A DNA stretch of 5,171 nt from an uncultured Bacillota bacterium (GTDB lineage: Bacteria; Bacillota; Clostridia; Peptostreptococcales; Anaerovoracaceae), in assembly GCA_946408315.1 (NCBI GenBank), contig CAMJRV010000221.1, positions 1 to 5,171 of the forward strand. The letters are read 5' to 3'. Under the pieces are notes generated by a model, which was not told where the DNA came from, searched no databases, and worked only from the letters and a program-made list of their open reading frames with translations. Shown here piece after piece: positions 1-5,171 of the stretch (positions are counted from its first letter, which is position 1; every line of letters begins with the position of its first letter). The translations under genes were made by a program, and so were the position numbers.

Positions 1-509
1 TTCATATCCTTTCCCAGGACGATAAGGAAGCCTTTGCTCTGGCGGAAGCGATTCTGGACGCCAAGAAGAATATGAAATACTGTTCCGTGTGCGGCAACCT
101 GACCGACGTGGACCCGTGCAGCATCTGCACGGATCCTGCCAGAGACCAGAGCGTCATCTGCGTTGTGGAAAGTCCGAGGGATGTAAGCGCTATGGAGCGG
201 ATCAGGGAATTTCAGGGGCTGTATCACGTGCTGCACGGCGCCATCTCGCCGATGGACGGGATCGGGCCGGACGACATCAATCTGAAACAACTCATCGTGC
301 GGCTTCAGCAGAACGATGTCAAGGAAGTGATTTTGGCGACCAATCCCAATATCGAAGGAGAGGCGACTGCCATGTACACGGCCAGGCTCATCAAGCCCGC
401 CGGGATCAAAGTGACGAGGATCGCCCACGGCGTGCCGGTGGGAGGCGACCTCGAATATGCAGATGAGATCACGCTCTCTAAGGCCATGGAAGGCAGAAGA
501 GAATTATAG
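1..509 (+). CDS. recR: Recombination protein RecR, 5'-truncated by the window edge
   Basis: RecR works with RecF and RecO in loading RecA onto gapped DNA; it is a cytoplasmic ring- or clamp-forming protein. The reading frame is open from base 3, so 168 residues are visible. Aligned from memory with the 198-residue B. subtilis protein, about 30 residues are missing, namely the start of the N-terminal helix-hairpin-helix region. The zinc finger is intact: four cysteines at visible residues 27, 30, 39 and 42 (CSVCG then CSIC). The Toprim domain follows at about visible residues 50-145, starting at VICVVE and containing [12 protein letters not shown] and [14 protein letters not shown]. The family's C-terminal signature GGDLEYADE...GRREL ends the protein normally at TAG 507-509. 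In Firmicutes recR usually follows dnaX and a YbaB-family gene, which would lie left of the window. The 5' end is cut by the window only; nothing suggests a pseudogene. Identification is essentially certain. Confidence 0.98.
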   Translation, partial: HILSQDDKEAFALAEAILDAKKNMKYCSVCGNLTDVDPCSICTDPARDQSVICVVESPRDVSAMERIREFQGLYHVLHGAISPMDGIGPDDINLKQLIVRLQQNDVKEVILATNPNIEGEATAMYTARLIKPAGIKVTRIAHGVPVGGDLEYADEITLSKAMEGRREL

Positions 510-610
510 ACGATAAAAATGCGTCCCCTTGGAAACCGCCGTTTTTTACATGCTTCGCATAAAAACGGTAATAGGTTTTACGGTTTCTACGGGGACGCAT
601 TTTTTATCGT
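510..610. terminator. 101-bp imperfect inverted repeat after recR; probable bidirectional terminator or palindromic repeat element
   Basis: The element begins at the base after the recR stop codon. The outer arms 510-528 and 591-610 are complementary over 19 pairs with one extra T on the right. Pairing continues through 532-538 with 581-587, 539-546 with 561-568, and a tip 550-553 with 557-560 around a three-base TTC loop. The right arm carries a 12-base bulge at 569-580 that has no partner. On the + strand the stem ends GGGGACGCA followed by six T (600-605), as in an intrinsic terminator; the left arm has five A (516-520 region), giving a similar shape on the other strand. It therefore probably ends recR transcription. 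A stem this long is more than termination needs, so it may instead be a dispersed palindromic repeat; one copy cannot decide. Confidence 0.75.
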
Positions 611-629
611 TTCTTTTTCATATGTATGA

Positions 630-667
630 AAAAAACAAAGACCTACCAGTGTAGGTCTTTGTTTTTT
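630..667. terminator. Perfect hairpin terminator, bidirectional, between convergent genes
   Basis: Bases 630-646 and 651-667 form a perfect 17-bp stem with a four-base CAGT loop. The stem is flanked by an A-run on the left (629-635) and six T on the right (662-667), so it can act as an intrinsic terminator in both directions. It sits between recR (rightward) and the DUF2508 gene (leftward). The last codons and the TAG stop of the leftward gene (645-643) are inside the stem, so the terminator overlaps coding sequence. Confidence 0.9.
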
Positions 668-906
668 GCTGTCTTAAGTAAGTAAATATATTTCGTTTTC
701 GCAGCCATCACATCATAAATGGCGTGGTCTACCAGATCCGGATCGGTTACTTCGTGAAACATCGACTCCGCTCTTTGCCAGTCGGAATGGGCTGCTTTGA
801 TCGAGCTGATGAGTTTTTCGTCTTCAGTCTCAGGATATGGGACATTCAGAACCTGATGGTATAGCTTATTTGCCGTGTTAGCAATCCCGTTGAATGGCAC
901 CGCCAT
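643..906 (-). CDS. YaaL/DUF2508 family small protein
   Basis: This 87-residue protein resembles the YaaL/DUF2508 family, whose function is not established. The family core is seen from about residue 28: EDEKLISSIKAAHSDW, then DPDLVDHAIY (residues 55-64), then AAKTKYIYLLKTAK (residues 68-81). It is short, mostly helical by appearance, and has no signal peptide or clear membrane segment. I place the start at ATG 906-904, because the minus-strand AAAGGA sits 10 bases upstream. A GTG at 915 would add three residues but leaves only one base between it and that ribosome binding site. In B. subtilis yaaL lies between recR and bofA on the same strand; here it keeps that position but is inverted. Its 3' end overlaps the hairpin terminator at 630-667. 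A minus-strand TATAAT at 968-963 is a possible -10 for it. The family call rests on remembered consensus and position. Confidence 0.82.
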   Translation of the reverse strand: MAVPFNGIANTANKLYHQVLNVPYPETEDEKLISSIKAAHSDWQRAESMFHEVTDPDLVDHAIYDVMAAKTKYIYLLKTAKNKDLHW

Positions 907-962
907 GGATCTCACATCCTTTCGTCAAGTTCTCAATTCTATTCTATTCAGAAAAAACATAA

Positions 963-968
963 ATTATA
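963..968 (-). promoter_or_regulatory. Possible -10 element for the leftward DUF2508 gene
   Basis: The minus strand reads TATAAT at 968-963, an exact match to the sigma-A -10 consensus, 57 bases from the preferred start codon at 906. No good -35 is found at 16-18 bp upstream (that stretch lies over the start of bofA), so it could only work as a weak promoter. The region is A+T-rich and such a hexamer can occur by chance. Confidence 0.3.
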
Positions 969-987
969 CAATGGGGGTGTAAATAAA

Positions 988-1263
988 ATGGAAATGAGTA
1001 CGGAAATCGGGATTTTGCTTGCGTATGCCCTTGGTATTTTTGCCCTTTATGTGGTGGGATATATGTTTCTGGTTCCGATCAAAATCCTGCTTCGGCTGGT
1101 GATTAACAGCGTTGCCGGGGCGATTGCCATCCTGGCGACCAACTGGATCGGCGCCTACTGGGGGGTTCATATTTCCCTGAATGTCCTTTCTGCGGTTCTC
1201 GTAGGAATTTTGGGAGTGCCGGGTGCAATTCTCCTGGCGGTGTATCACGCCGTCGGTTTGTAG
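988..1263 (+). CDS. bofA: BofA family inhibitor of pro-sigma-K processing
   Basis: BofA is a small membrane protein that, in B. subtilis, holds the intramembrane protease SpoIVFB inactive in the mother-cell-derived forespore membrane until a forespore signal arrives, delaying sigma-K activation. The product here has 91 residues (B. subtilis 87). It has two hydrophobic stretches, about residues 6-30 and 38-58, and an amphipathic, glycine-rich C-terminal part. The segment GVHISLNVLSAVLVGILGVPG (residues 59-79) matches the family signature GIH-P-N-------GILGIPG. From memory of the B. subtilis protein, the inhibitory residues N48, N61 and T64 align with N52, N65 and S68. The start ATG has GGGGGTG (973-979) eight bases upstream; a second ATG two codons later is less well placed. 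It diverges from the DUF2508 gene, so it cannot be read through from recR as in Bacillus. No clear T-run terminator follows, only the hairpin at 1281-1326. Confidence 0.93.
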   Translation: MEMSTEIGILLAYALGIFALYVVGYMFLVPIKILLRLVINSVAGAIAILATNWIGAYWGVHISLNVLSAVLVGILGVPGAILLAVYHAVGL

Positions 1264-1280
1264 CGGCCGGCTGGCGCAGG

Positions 1281-1326
1281 ACGGCGGGGAGGAACCGGCC
1301 ATAGGCGGCCGGCAACCCCCTGCCGT
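1281..1326 (+). other. Strong two-part G+C-rich stem-loop downstream of bofA
   Basis: The outer stem pairs ACGGC-GGGG (1281-1289) with CCCC-T-GCCGT (1317-1326), nine pairs with one bulged T. Inside it a second hairpin pairs CCGGCC (1295-1300) with GGCCGG (1307-1312) around a six-base loop. The structure starts 18 bases after the bofA stop codon. No T-run follows (the next bases are AAATGG), so it is not a standard intrinsic terminator; it may pause transcription or protect the 3' end of the bofA mRNA. Confidence 0.5.
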
Positions 1327-1486
1327 AAATGGAAAAATTCAATCCCGCTGCGGGCAGCCAATATGCAATATCAAAATTGAGAAGAAAGAGGGTCGTTGTT
1401 ATTAAAAATAAGACTGAGCTGTCGTCAATATAAGAATGAAGTCAGAATGGAGAAATTTGGGACGAGCTTCGGCGTTCAAATAAAGC

Positions 1487-1501
1487 AGTATTCTGAAAAT
1501 T
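1487..1501 (+). promoter_or_regulatory. CodY-box-like site upstream of the AAT-type permease
   Basis: The 15 bases AGTATTCTGAAAATT match the published CodY consensus AATTTTCWGAAAATT at 13 positions (mismatches at 2 and 4). CodY is the global regulator of Gram-positive bacteria that responds to branched-chain amino acids and GTP and commonly represses amino acid transporters. The site lies about 30 bases upstream of the candidate -35. The bases CTGAAAAT (1493-1500) also form an imperfect inverted repeat with ATTTACAG (1506-1513), so a different regulator is possible. Support comes mainly from the second such site at 3333-3347 before the next permease. Confidence 0.55.
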
Positions 1502-1529
1502 AGAAATTTACAGTCTTGTATTGCCTCAT

Positions 1530-1559
1530 TTGGCATAAAACTTGAAATAATCTTACTAT
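1530..1559 (+). promoter_or_regulatory. Candidate promoter of the AAT-type permease (sigma-A, with a sigma-54-like alternative)
   Basis: A sigma-A reading gives TTGGCA (1530-1535, five of six) and TACTAT (1554-1559, four of six) with an 18-bp spacer. The start would fall near 1566, leaving a leader of about 95 bases. The same bases also resemble a sigma-54 site: TGGCA at 1531-1535 and TTG at 1542-1544 are at the exact -24/-12 spacing, but the conserved GC at -12 is GA here. The two readings cannot be separated without start-site data; sigma-A is the safer assumption. Confidence 0.4.
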
Positions 1560-1661
1560 TGTGCGGCAGCATCCGCCGAAAAAGAATGGCAAAGTTCTCG
1601 GACAGATGCGAAAGCGGAATCTAATCATAGTTTTATGTGAGAAAAAAGGAGGCAAAAATCA

Positions 1662-3200
1662 ATGACAGAACAAGGAAGAGATGTTACGAAGAGTGAACGT
1701 ACTCTGAGCCGCGGAATCATGCCCTGGCATGTATCCCTGATCGCCTTGGGCGGAATTATCGGTTCCTGCTATTTCCTGGGACTGGGTCTGACCTACTCTC
1801 AGATGGGCCCCGGTGCGGTACTTGTGGCATATGCGGTGGCCGGTCTTACCATTTATGGCGTAATGCAGTCTTTTGCGGAATTGCTTGTCAATATTCCGAG
1901 AAGAGGCTCGTTTGTATCGTATACCAGAGAGTTTATGGGAGATACGGCTTCCGCCGGAATCGGCTGGGCATTCTGGGCCAACTGGGTCGCTTACGTACCT
2001 TCGGAAGCGCTCGCTTCCGCAGTATTTATGAATTATTTCATTACTCTGCCCTTTGAAAATCCTGCGTGGAGTACCTTTGTCTGGGGTATCGCAGCACTGG
2101 CGCTTCTGACCGCAGTAAACCTTTACCATGTAAAGTGGTTCGGTCATATCGAATCAGTCCTGGCAATTATTAAAATTTTGGCAATTGTTGTTTTTGTTAT
2201 CTGTGCCATCGGTATCTGGCTTGGTCTTGTTGGAGGAAATCTTCATCCGTATACAAATGGAGCAGGATTTATCGGATCACAGGTCATCCTGGGCGGAGAA
2301 GGCTCTGTGATGGAGAAACTGTTCCCTGCCGGCGGTATGGTTGTCATCACCTATATGATCTGGACTCTCGTAAATTTCCAGGGCTCTGAAATTGTCGGCC
2401 TCTCCGCTGCGGAAACCCAGGACCCGGCGACCAACGTTCCGCTGGCCTGCAGAAGAGTCGCATTCCGGATCATCCTGATCTACCTGATCCCTGTTTTTCT
2501 CCTGACGCTGGTCGTTCCCTATGCGGAAGCCGGTCTGGACGAATCCATCTTTGCGGCGACGTTAGGCGCTTACGGCCTGCGCTGGGCTGCTGGTATGTTT
2601 ACCATCGTAACCCTCGTCGCGGCTTTCAGCTGTGCGAATTCCGGATTATACGGAACTGTCCGCGCTCTGTACGGACTCTCCGTGGAAGGTATGGCGCCGA
2701 AATTCCTGTCAAACCTGAACCGTTTCAATACGCCTCAGAATGCCACAATCTTTACGATCGTTCCGATCTGGCTCGTATTCCTCCTTGGTTTTGCTTCCGA
2801 TGAACTCGGACTTTGGGGATCGGAAGGGCTTCCTCTCTACGCCAACCTACTCGGAATTTCCGGCTTTACCGGGACGCTGTGCTGGGTAGGCATCTGTATT
2901 TCTCAGGTCCTCTTCCGTAAAAAGCTGAAGGCAAGAGGATACAATCCGGACGAGATTCTGACCGTAAAGGCGAAATGGTATCCCGGACTTGCTTACTTTG
3001 CCATCCTGCTTCAGATCGGTGCGATGATTCTGCTCGTATTTGAAGACGGAGGACTGCCTGTCTTTGTAATATCCCTGATTGCGATCTTCCTGCCGATCCT
3101 TATTTATGGCGTGCAGAAGAAGCGGGGGAAGATCAGGTCCGTCGTCACCCTCGGTTCGGACGAAGTTACATTTGATGAAAAATATCCTGTAAGAAAATAG
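1662..3200 (+). CDS. Amino acid permease, APC superfamily, AAT-like
   Basis: This 512-residue integral membrane protein should import an amino acid by proton- or ion-coupled symport across the cytoplasmic membrane. About 12 membrane helices are visible, roughly at residues 22-45, 50-75, 100-127, 137-155, 162-190, 224-247, 265-286, 298-335, 362-380, 392-417, 438-460 and 464-484. Helix 1 carries the unwound glycine motif IALGGIIGSCYFLGLG (27-42), part of the substrate site in APC proteins. Helix 6 and the following loop show NFQGSEIVGLSAAETQDP (238-255), typical of the AAT family that includes LysP, GabP and RocE. NSGLYGTVRALYGLSVEGMAP (326-346) is the usual segment after helix 8. Length is normal for the family or slightly long. 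The start is set by AAAGGAGG (1645-1652) nine bases upstream. A CodY-like site and promoter precede it and a hairpin terminator follows, so it appears monocistronic. Substrate cannot be assigned from sequence. Confidence 0.93.
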   Translation: MTEQGRDVTKSERTLSRGIMPWHVSLIALGGIIGSCYFLGLGLTYSQMGPGAVLVAYAVAGLTIYGVMQSFAELLVNIPRRGSFVSYTREFMGDTASAGIGWAFWANWVAYVPSEALASAVFMNYFITLPFENPAWSTFVWGIAALALLTAVNLYHVKWFGHIESVLAIIKILAIVVFVICAIGIWLGLVGGNLHPYTNGAGFIGSQVILGGEGSVMEKLFPAGGMVVITYMIWTLVNFQGSEIVGLSAAETQDPATNVPLACRRVAFRIILIYLIPVFLLTLVVPYAEAGLDESIFAATLGAYGLRWAAGMFTIVTLVAAFSCANSGLYGTVRALYGLSVEGMAPKFLSNLNRFNTPQNATIFTIVPIWLVFLLGFASDELGLWGSEGLPLYANLLGISGFTGTLCWVGICISQVLFRKKLKARGYNPDEILTVKAKWYPGLAYFAILLQIGAMILLVFEDGGLPVFVISLIAIFLPILIYGVQKKRGKIRSVVTLGSDEVTFDEKYPVRK

Positions 3201-3246
3201 CATGCGTTGCCGGTATTGAAAACGGCGATGCGGCAAAGCAAACCGG

Positions 3247-3280
3247 CGCCTCCCATTTCTGTGGGAGGCGTCGCCATTTT
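3247..3280 (+). terminator. Intrinsic-type terminator after the AAT-like permease
   Basis: CGCCTCCCA (3247-3255) and TGGGAGGCG (3262-3270) form a perfect nine-bp G+C-rich stem with a six-base loop (TTTCTG). A short ATTTT follows at 3276-3280, five bases after the stem, and GGCG/CGCC at 3245-3248 and 3272-3275 can extend or shift the pairing. The T-run is short, so termination may be partial, but the position 46 bases after the stop codon fits. Confidence 0.72.
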
Positions 3281-3327
3281 CAGGGATATTACAGCAAGTC
3301 TGTAAGACGAATTAAGCAAAATTATCA

Positions 3328-3356
3328 TTGAGTGTTTTCTGAAAATTTTATACAAT
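3328..3356 (+). promoter_or_regulatory. Sigma-A-type promoter of the second permease
   Basis: TTGAGT (3328-3333, four of six to TTGACA) and TACAAT (3351-3356, five of six to TATAAT) are separated by the ideal 17 bp. Transcription would start near 3363, giving a leader of about 50 bases before the ATG at 3412. With the terminator at 3247-3280 this makes the second permease a separate transcription unit. The CodY-like site at 3333-3347 fills the spacer. Confidence 0.6.
3333..3347 (+). promoter_or_regulatory. CodY-box-like operator inside the promoter of the second permease
   Basis: TGTTTTCTGAAAATT matches the CodY consensus AATTTTCWGAAAATT at 13 of 15 positions (mismatches only at 1 and 2). 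It lies between the -35 and -10 elements, where bound protein would block RNA polymerase. It shares 13 of 14 bases with the site upstream of the first permease (3334-3347 against 1488-1501). Repression under amino-acid sufficiency is the expected effect if the organism has CodY. Confidence 0.62.
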
Positions 3357-3411
3357 TAATATACGGCTTTTTATGTGATAATTGCTAATTTATTAAAAGG
3401 AGGAAACATTA

Positions 3412-5091
3412 ATGAGCGATGTTGAAAAGCGGTCATCAGCAGCAATGGATGTTGGTGAACACGGCTTGAAAAAACATGACATTAAAACTTCTACGGTAGT
3501 ATTCATGATCTTCTGCCTTGTGGCGGCGGGTGCTTACGGCATCGAGGAAATGGTACCGTCGTCCGGTCCCGGCTTGACGCTTATCATGCTGATTGTGCTG
3601 CCCTTTGTATGGGGTTTGCCCTTCGGCCTTGTAGCATCTGAGCTGGGTTCCGTGCGTCCGCAGGAAGGCGGGTATTATAAGTGGGTACAGGAAGCTTTAG
3701 GAGAATTCTGGGGTTTTCAGGCTGGCTGGTGGAGGACCATTTCGATCTATATCGATAACACCCTTTACGTCATCCTGGCAGGCGGGTATATCGCATCCCA
3801 ATGGGATATGAGTCCGGTCGCCGAGTTCGGAGTAAAAGCACTTATTATTCTGATCTTTACTTATATTAATATCCGAGGCGTCAAGGATGTGGGTATTGTC
3901 AGCTCGGTCCTTGCGGTTTTGGTCATCATTGCTTTTGCACTCGTTGCGATCTGCGGATTTACGAACTGGCAGCAGAATCCGTTTATCCCGTTTACGGCGG
4001 ATGGAGATATTCTGGGCTTGTCCGGAATTGCTCCAAGCGAGTGGATCGCTTATATCGGCGCGGGAATTTCCATCGGTATGTGGATGTACTCCGGTTACGA
4101 ATCCATGTCCACCGTTGCGGGAGAAGTGGAAAATCCTCAGGTCATTCCGAAAGCTACGCTGATTACGGTTCCGTTGATCATGTGTGTTTATATCTTCCCT
4201 ACGATGGCAGGTCTTGCTTCCATGGGAAGATGGGATGAATGGGGAACAGAGGCCGGTACCGTCGGCTATTCCGATGTCGTCGCCACCTTCTGGGGACCGG
4301 CTTTCGGCGTATTCTTCGTCATCGTTGCCGTCTTGGCACAGTGCTCGATCTATAACACCTATATCGCATCGGGGTCCAGAGGATTTTTCGCCTTGGCGGA
4401 CGACTATCTGGCTCCTCCGATTCTAGTGAAGTGTGATAAAAAACACGGTGTTCCGTACATTTCGGTATTGTCGGTTGCCGTCGTCAACCTGATTCTCTGC
4501 AACTTTGCTTTTGCGGAGGTTGTAATCGTAGACGTATTCCTGTTGGTATCCTCCTATGTCATGGTGTATATTTCCGCCCTGATCCTGAGAAAGAGAATTC
4601 CGGCGGAGGAATACAAATTCAAGATTCCGGGTGGGTACGGCTTCCTCTGCTTCATTTGCATCATGCCGATGGTCGTCGCCTTTATTTCCTTCTTCATCAA
4701 CGGCACAGACTACTTTATCGGAGGAATGATGGGTATCGTATCCGGTCCTATCCTTTATTTCATCTGGAAGAAGATGTACGGCGGACTTGCCAAGAAGGAT
4801 GCGGTGAAATTCCCTGTCAATGCAAAGACGGGTCTTGCCGTAGGCGACCTGAAGAGAATCGCAGGACTTTTCTACGGTCTGGCTGCGGTAGGAATGATTT
4901 CGATTCCGTGGCTCAGATGGTATGAAGGCGATTGGGGCGCAGAGTATTATCTGGAAGAATACGGCACCGGCTTCCTGTCCAACTATGAAGGCATGCTGAG
5001 CGGAATCCAGATTGCCGCAGCGGTCCTTGCCGTTCTCGCTGTGATCTGCACCATCCTCGCCATCAAGGTAGAGCCGAAAAAGACCAGGTAG
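3412..5091 (+). CDS. APC superfamily permease resembling the polyamine:H+ symporter group, with C-terminal extension
   Basis: This 559-residue membrane protein should import an amino acid or polyamine. After about 25 hydrophilic residues, helix 1 has AAGAYGIEEMVPSSGPG (38-54), followed by FVWGLPFGLVASELGS (65-80), EGGYYKWV (85-92), LGEFWGFQAGWW (96-107) and IDNTLYV (114-120). These segments are typical of the PHS group that includes the plant and protozoan polyamine uptake carriers, not of the AAT family. YSGYESMSTVAGEVENPQ (226-243) spans helix 6 and its loop. Twelve helices end near residue 455. A further ~100 residues follow, with two more hydrophobic stretches (about 482-500 and 531-551) around a loop at 501-530 rich in Trp, Tyr, Glu and Asp; this is longer than is usual. 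The start is fixed by AAGGAGG (3397-3403), eight bases upstream. Translation ends at TAG followed directly by an in-frame TGA. It has its own promoter with a CodY-like operator. Substrate is uncertain. Confidence 0.9.
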   Translation: MSDVEKRSSAAMDVGEHGLKKHDIKTSTVVFMIFCLVAAGAYGIEEMVPSSGPGLTLIMLIVLPFVWGLPFGLVASELGSVRPQEGGYYKWVQEALGEFWGFQAGWWRTISIYIDNTLYVILAGGYIASQWDMSPVAEFGVKALIILIFTYINIRGVKDVGIVSSVLAVLVIIAFALVAICGFTNWQQNPFIPFTADGDILGLSGIAPSEWIAYIGAGISIGMWMYSGYESMSTVAGEVENPQVIPKATLITVPLIMCVYIFPTMAGLASMGRWDEWGTEAGTVGYSDVVATFWGPAFGVFFVIVAVLAQCSIYNTYIASGSRGFFALADDYLAPPILVKCDKKHGVPYISVLSVAVVNLILCNFAFAEVVIVDVFLLVSSYVMVYISALILRKRIPAEEYKFKIPGGYGFLCFICIMPMVVAFISFFINGTDYFIGGMMGIVSGPILYFIWKKMYGGLAKKDAVKFPVNAKTGLAVGDLKRIAGLFYGLAAVGMISIPWLRWYEGDWGAEYYLEEYGTGFLSNYEGMLSGIQIAAAVLAVLAVICTILAIKVEPKKTR

Positions 5092-5171
5092 TGACGGGCC
5101 GAAACCGGCGTGTCAGCGACAAGAGAACAAAATAACTTTTAAGCCGGACGGCTTCGATGATCCCATTGGAT
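5092..5171. other. Short non-coding tail after the second permease
   Basis: No gene start with a ribosome binding site and no hairpin with a T-run is visible here. The only structure is a small palindrome, AAGCCG-GA-CGGCTT (5141-5154), without a T-run. The real terminator of the permease gene probably lies beyond the window. Confidence 0.5.

Larger units (their letters stand above)
1264..1661. other. Roughly 400-bp intergenic region without a convincing gene
   Basis: The left part (1264-1360) is very G+C-rich and full of short inverted repeats such as CCGGCC/GGCCGG. The right part (1361-1661) is A+T-rich, as regulatory DNA often is. I see no tRNA, no known riboswitch fold and no reading frame with a good ribosome binding site. 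The only items I can support are the hairpin at 1281-1326, the CodY-like site at 1487-1501, the candidate promoter around 1530-1559 and the ribosome binding site of the next gene. The length is unusual beside the compact spacing to the left, so a decayed gene or small RNA cannot be excluded. Confidence 0.6.

Noticed and set aside
943..957. A third CodY-like site (core ATTCAGAAAA) in the DUF2508-bofA divergent region
   Set aside because: It has five mismatches to the 15-base consensus, which is within chance in A+T-rich DNA.
965..972. TATACAAT, close to the sigma-E -10 consensus CATACAAT, before bofA (which has a sigma-E promoter in B. subtilis)
   Set aside because: It abuts the bofA ribosome binding site (973-979), so a start 6-7 bases downstream would remove that site from the mRNA; no matching -35 is present.
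1396..1503. A 35-codon + strand reading frame starting at TTG, with GAGGG just upstream
   Set aside because: The spacing to the GAGGG is only about three bases, the start codon is rare, the product resembles nothing I know, and its end overlaps the CodY-like site. Chance or gene remnant is more likely.
1659..2147. A 162-codon minus-strand frame opposite the start of the AAT-like permease
   Set aside because: It lies wholly against a clearly recognisable permease, its product looks like no known family, and it has the arginine- and serine-rich make-up of an antisense shadow.
5141..5154. Palindrome AAGCCGGACGGCTT as a terminator for the second permease
   Set aside because: The stem is short, the loop is minimal and no T-run follows on either strand.
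5061..5171. A minus-strand open frame entering from the right edge, with a short stretch SNGIIEAV reminiscent of class I glutamine amidotransferases of the PuuD type
   Set aside because: Only eight residues look familiar, the HPE motif expected soon after is absent, and the frame runs into the permease coding sequence before stopping.

Overview
The window looks like chromosomal DNA from an endospore-forming, low-to-mid G+C Gram-positive bacterium, most likely an anaerobic Clostridia relative. The evidence is a RecR closely resembling the Bacillus protein, a YaaL/DUF2508-type gene and a BofA family gene in the order known from Bacillus (recR-yaaL-bofA), strong AGGAGG-type ribosome binding sites, and hairpin plus T-run terminators. 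I cannot name the species.

Layout. Bases 1-509 hold the 3' five-sixths of recR (its first ~30 codons lie left of the window). A 101-bp imperfect inverted repeat (510-610) follows directly, then a perfect 17-bp hairpin terminator (630-667). A YaaL/DUF2508 gene (643-906) reads leftwards towards recR, and bofA (988-1263) reads rightwards from the shared divergent region. About 400 bp without a convincing gene follow (1264-1661); they hold a strong G+C-rich hairpin, a CodY-box-like site and a candidate promoter. The right 3.5 kb carries two large membrane transporters of the APC superfamily, both on the + strand: an AAT-type amino acid permease (1662-3200) and a permease resembling the polyamine:H+ symporter group with an unusual C-terminal extension (3412-5091). 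Between them are a hairpin terminator and a sigma-A-type promoter, so the second gene can be transcribed on its own.

How the parts fit. The left half is a housekeeping/sporulation neighbourhood: recombinational repair (RecR), a small protein of unknown function (DUF2508) and the inhibitor of pro-sigma-K processing (BofA). The right half is a nutrient-uptake module. The most informative regulatory observation is that both permease genes have a 15-bp site upstream that matches the published CodY consensus AATTTTCWGAAAATT at 13 of 15 positions. In the second gene the site lies exactly between the -35 and -10 elements, as expected for a repressor. This suggests that both transporters are shut off when branched-chain amino acids and GTP are abundant. 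That is inference from motif matching; whether this organism has CodY is not visible here.

I found no tRNA, rRNA, CRISPR array, insertion sequence or clear riboswitch. I see no strong case for a wholly new system. The points most worth a second look are the paired CodY-like sites, the inverted DUF2508 gene bounded by two hairpins, the 101-bp stem-loop, and the C-terminal extension of the second permease.
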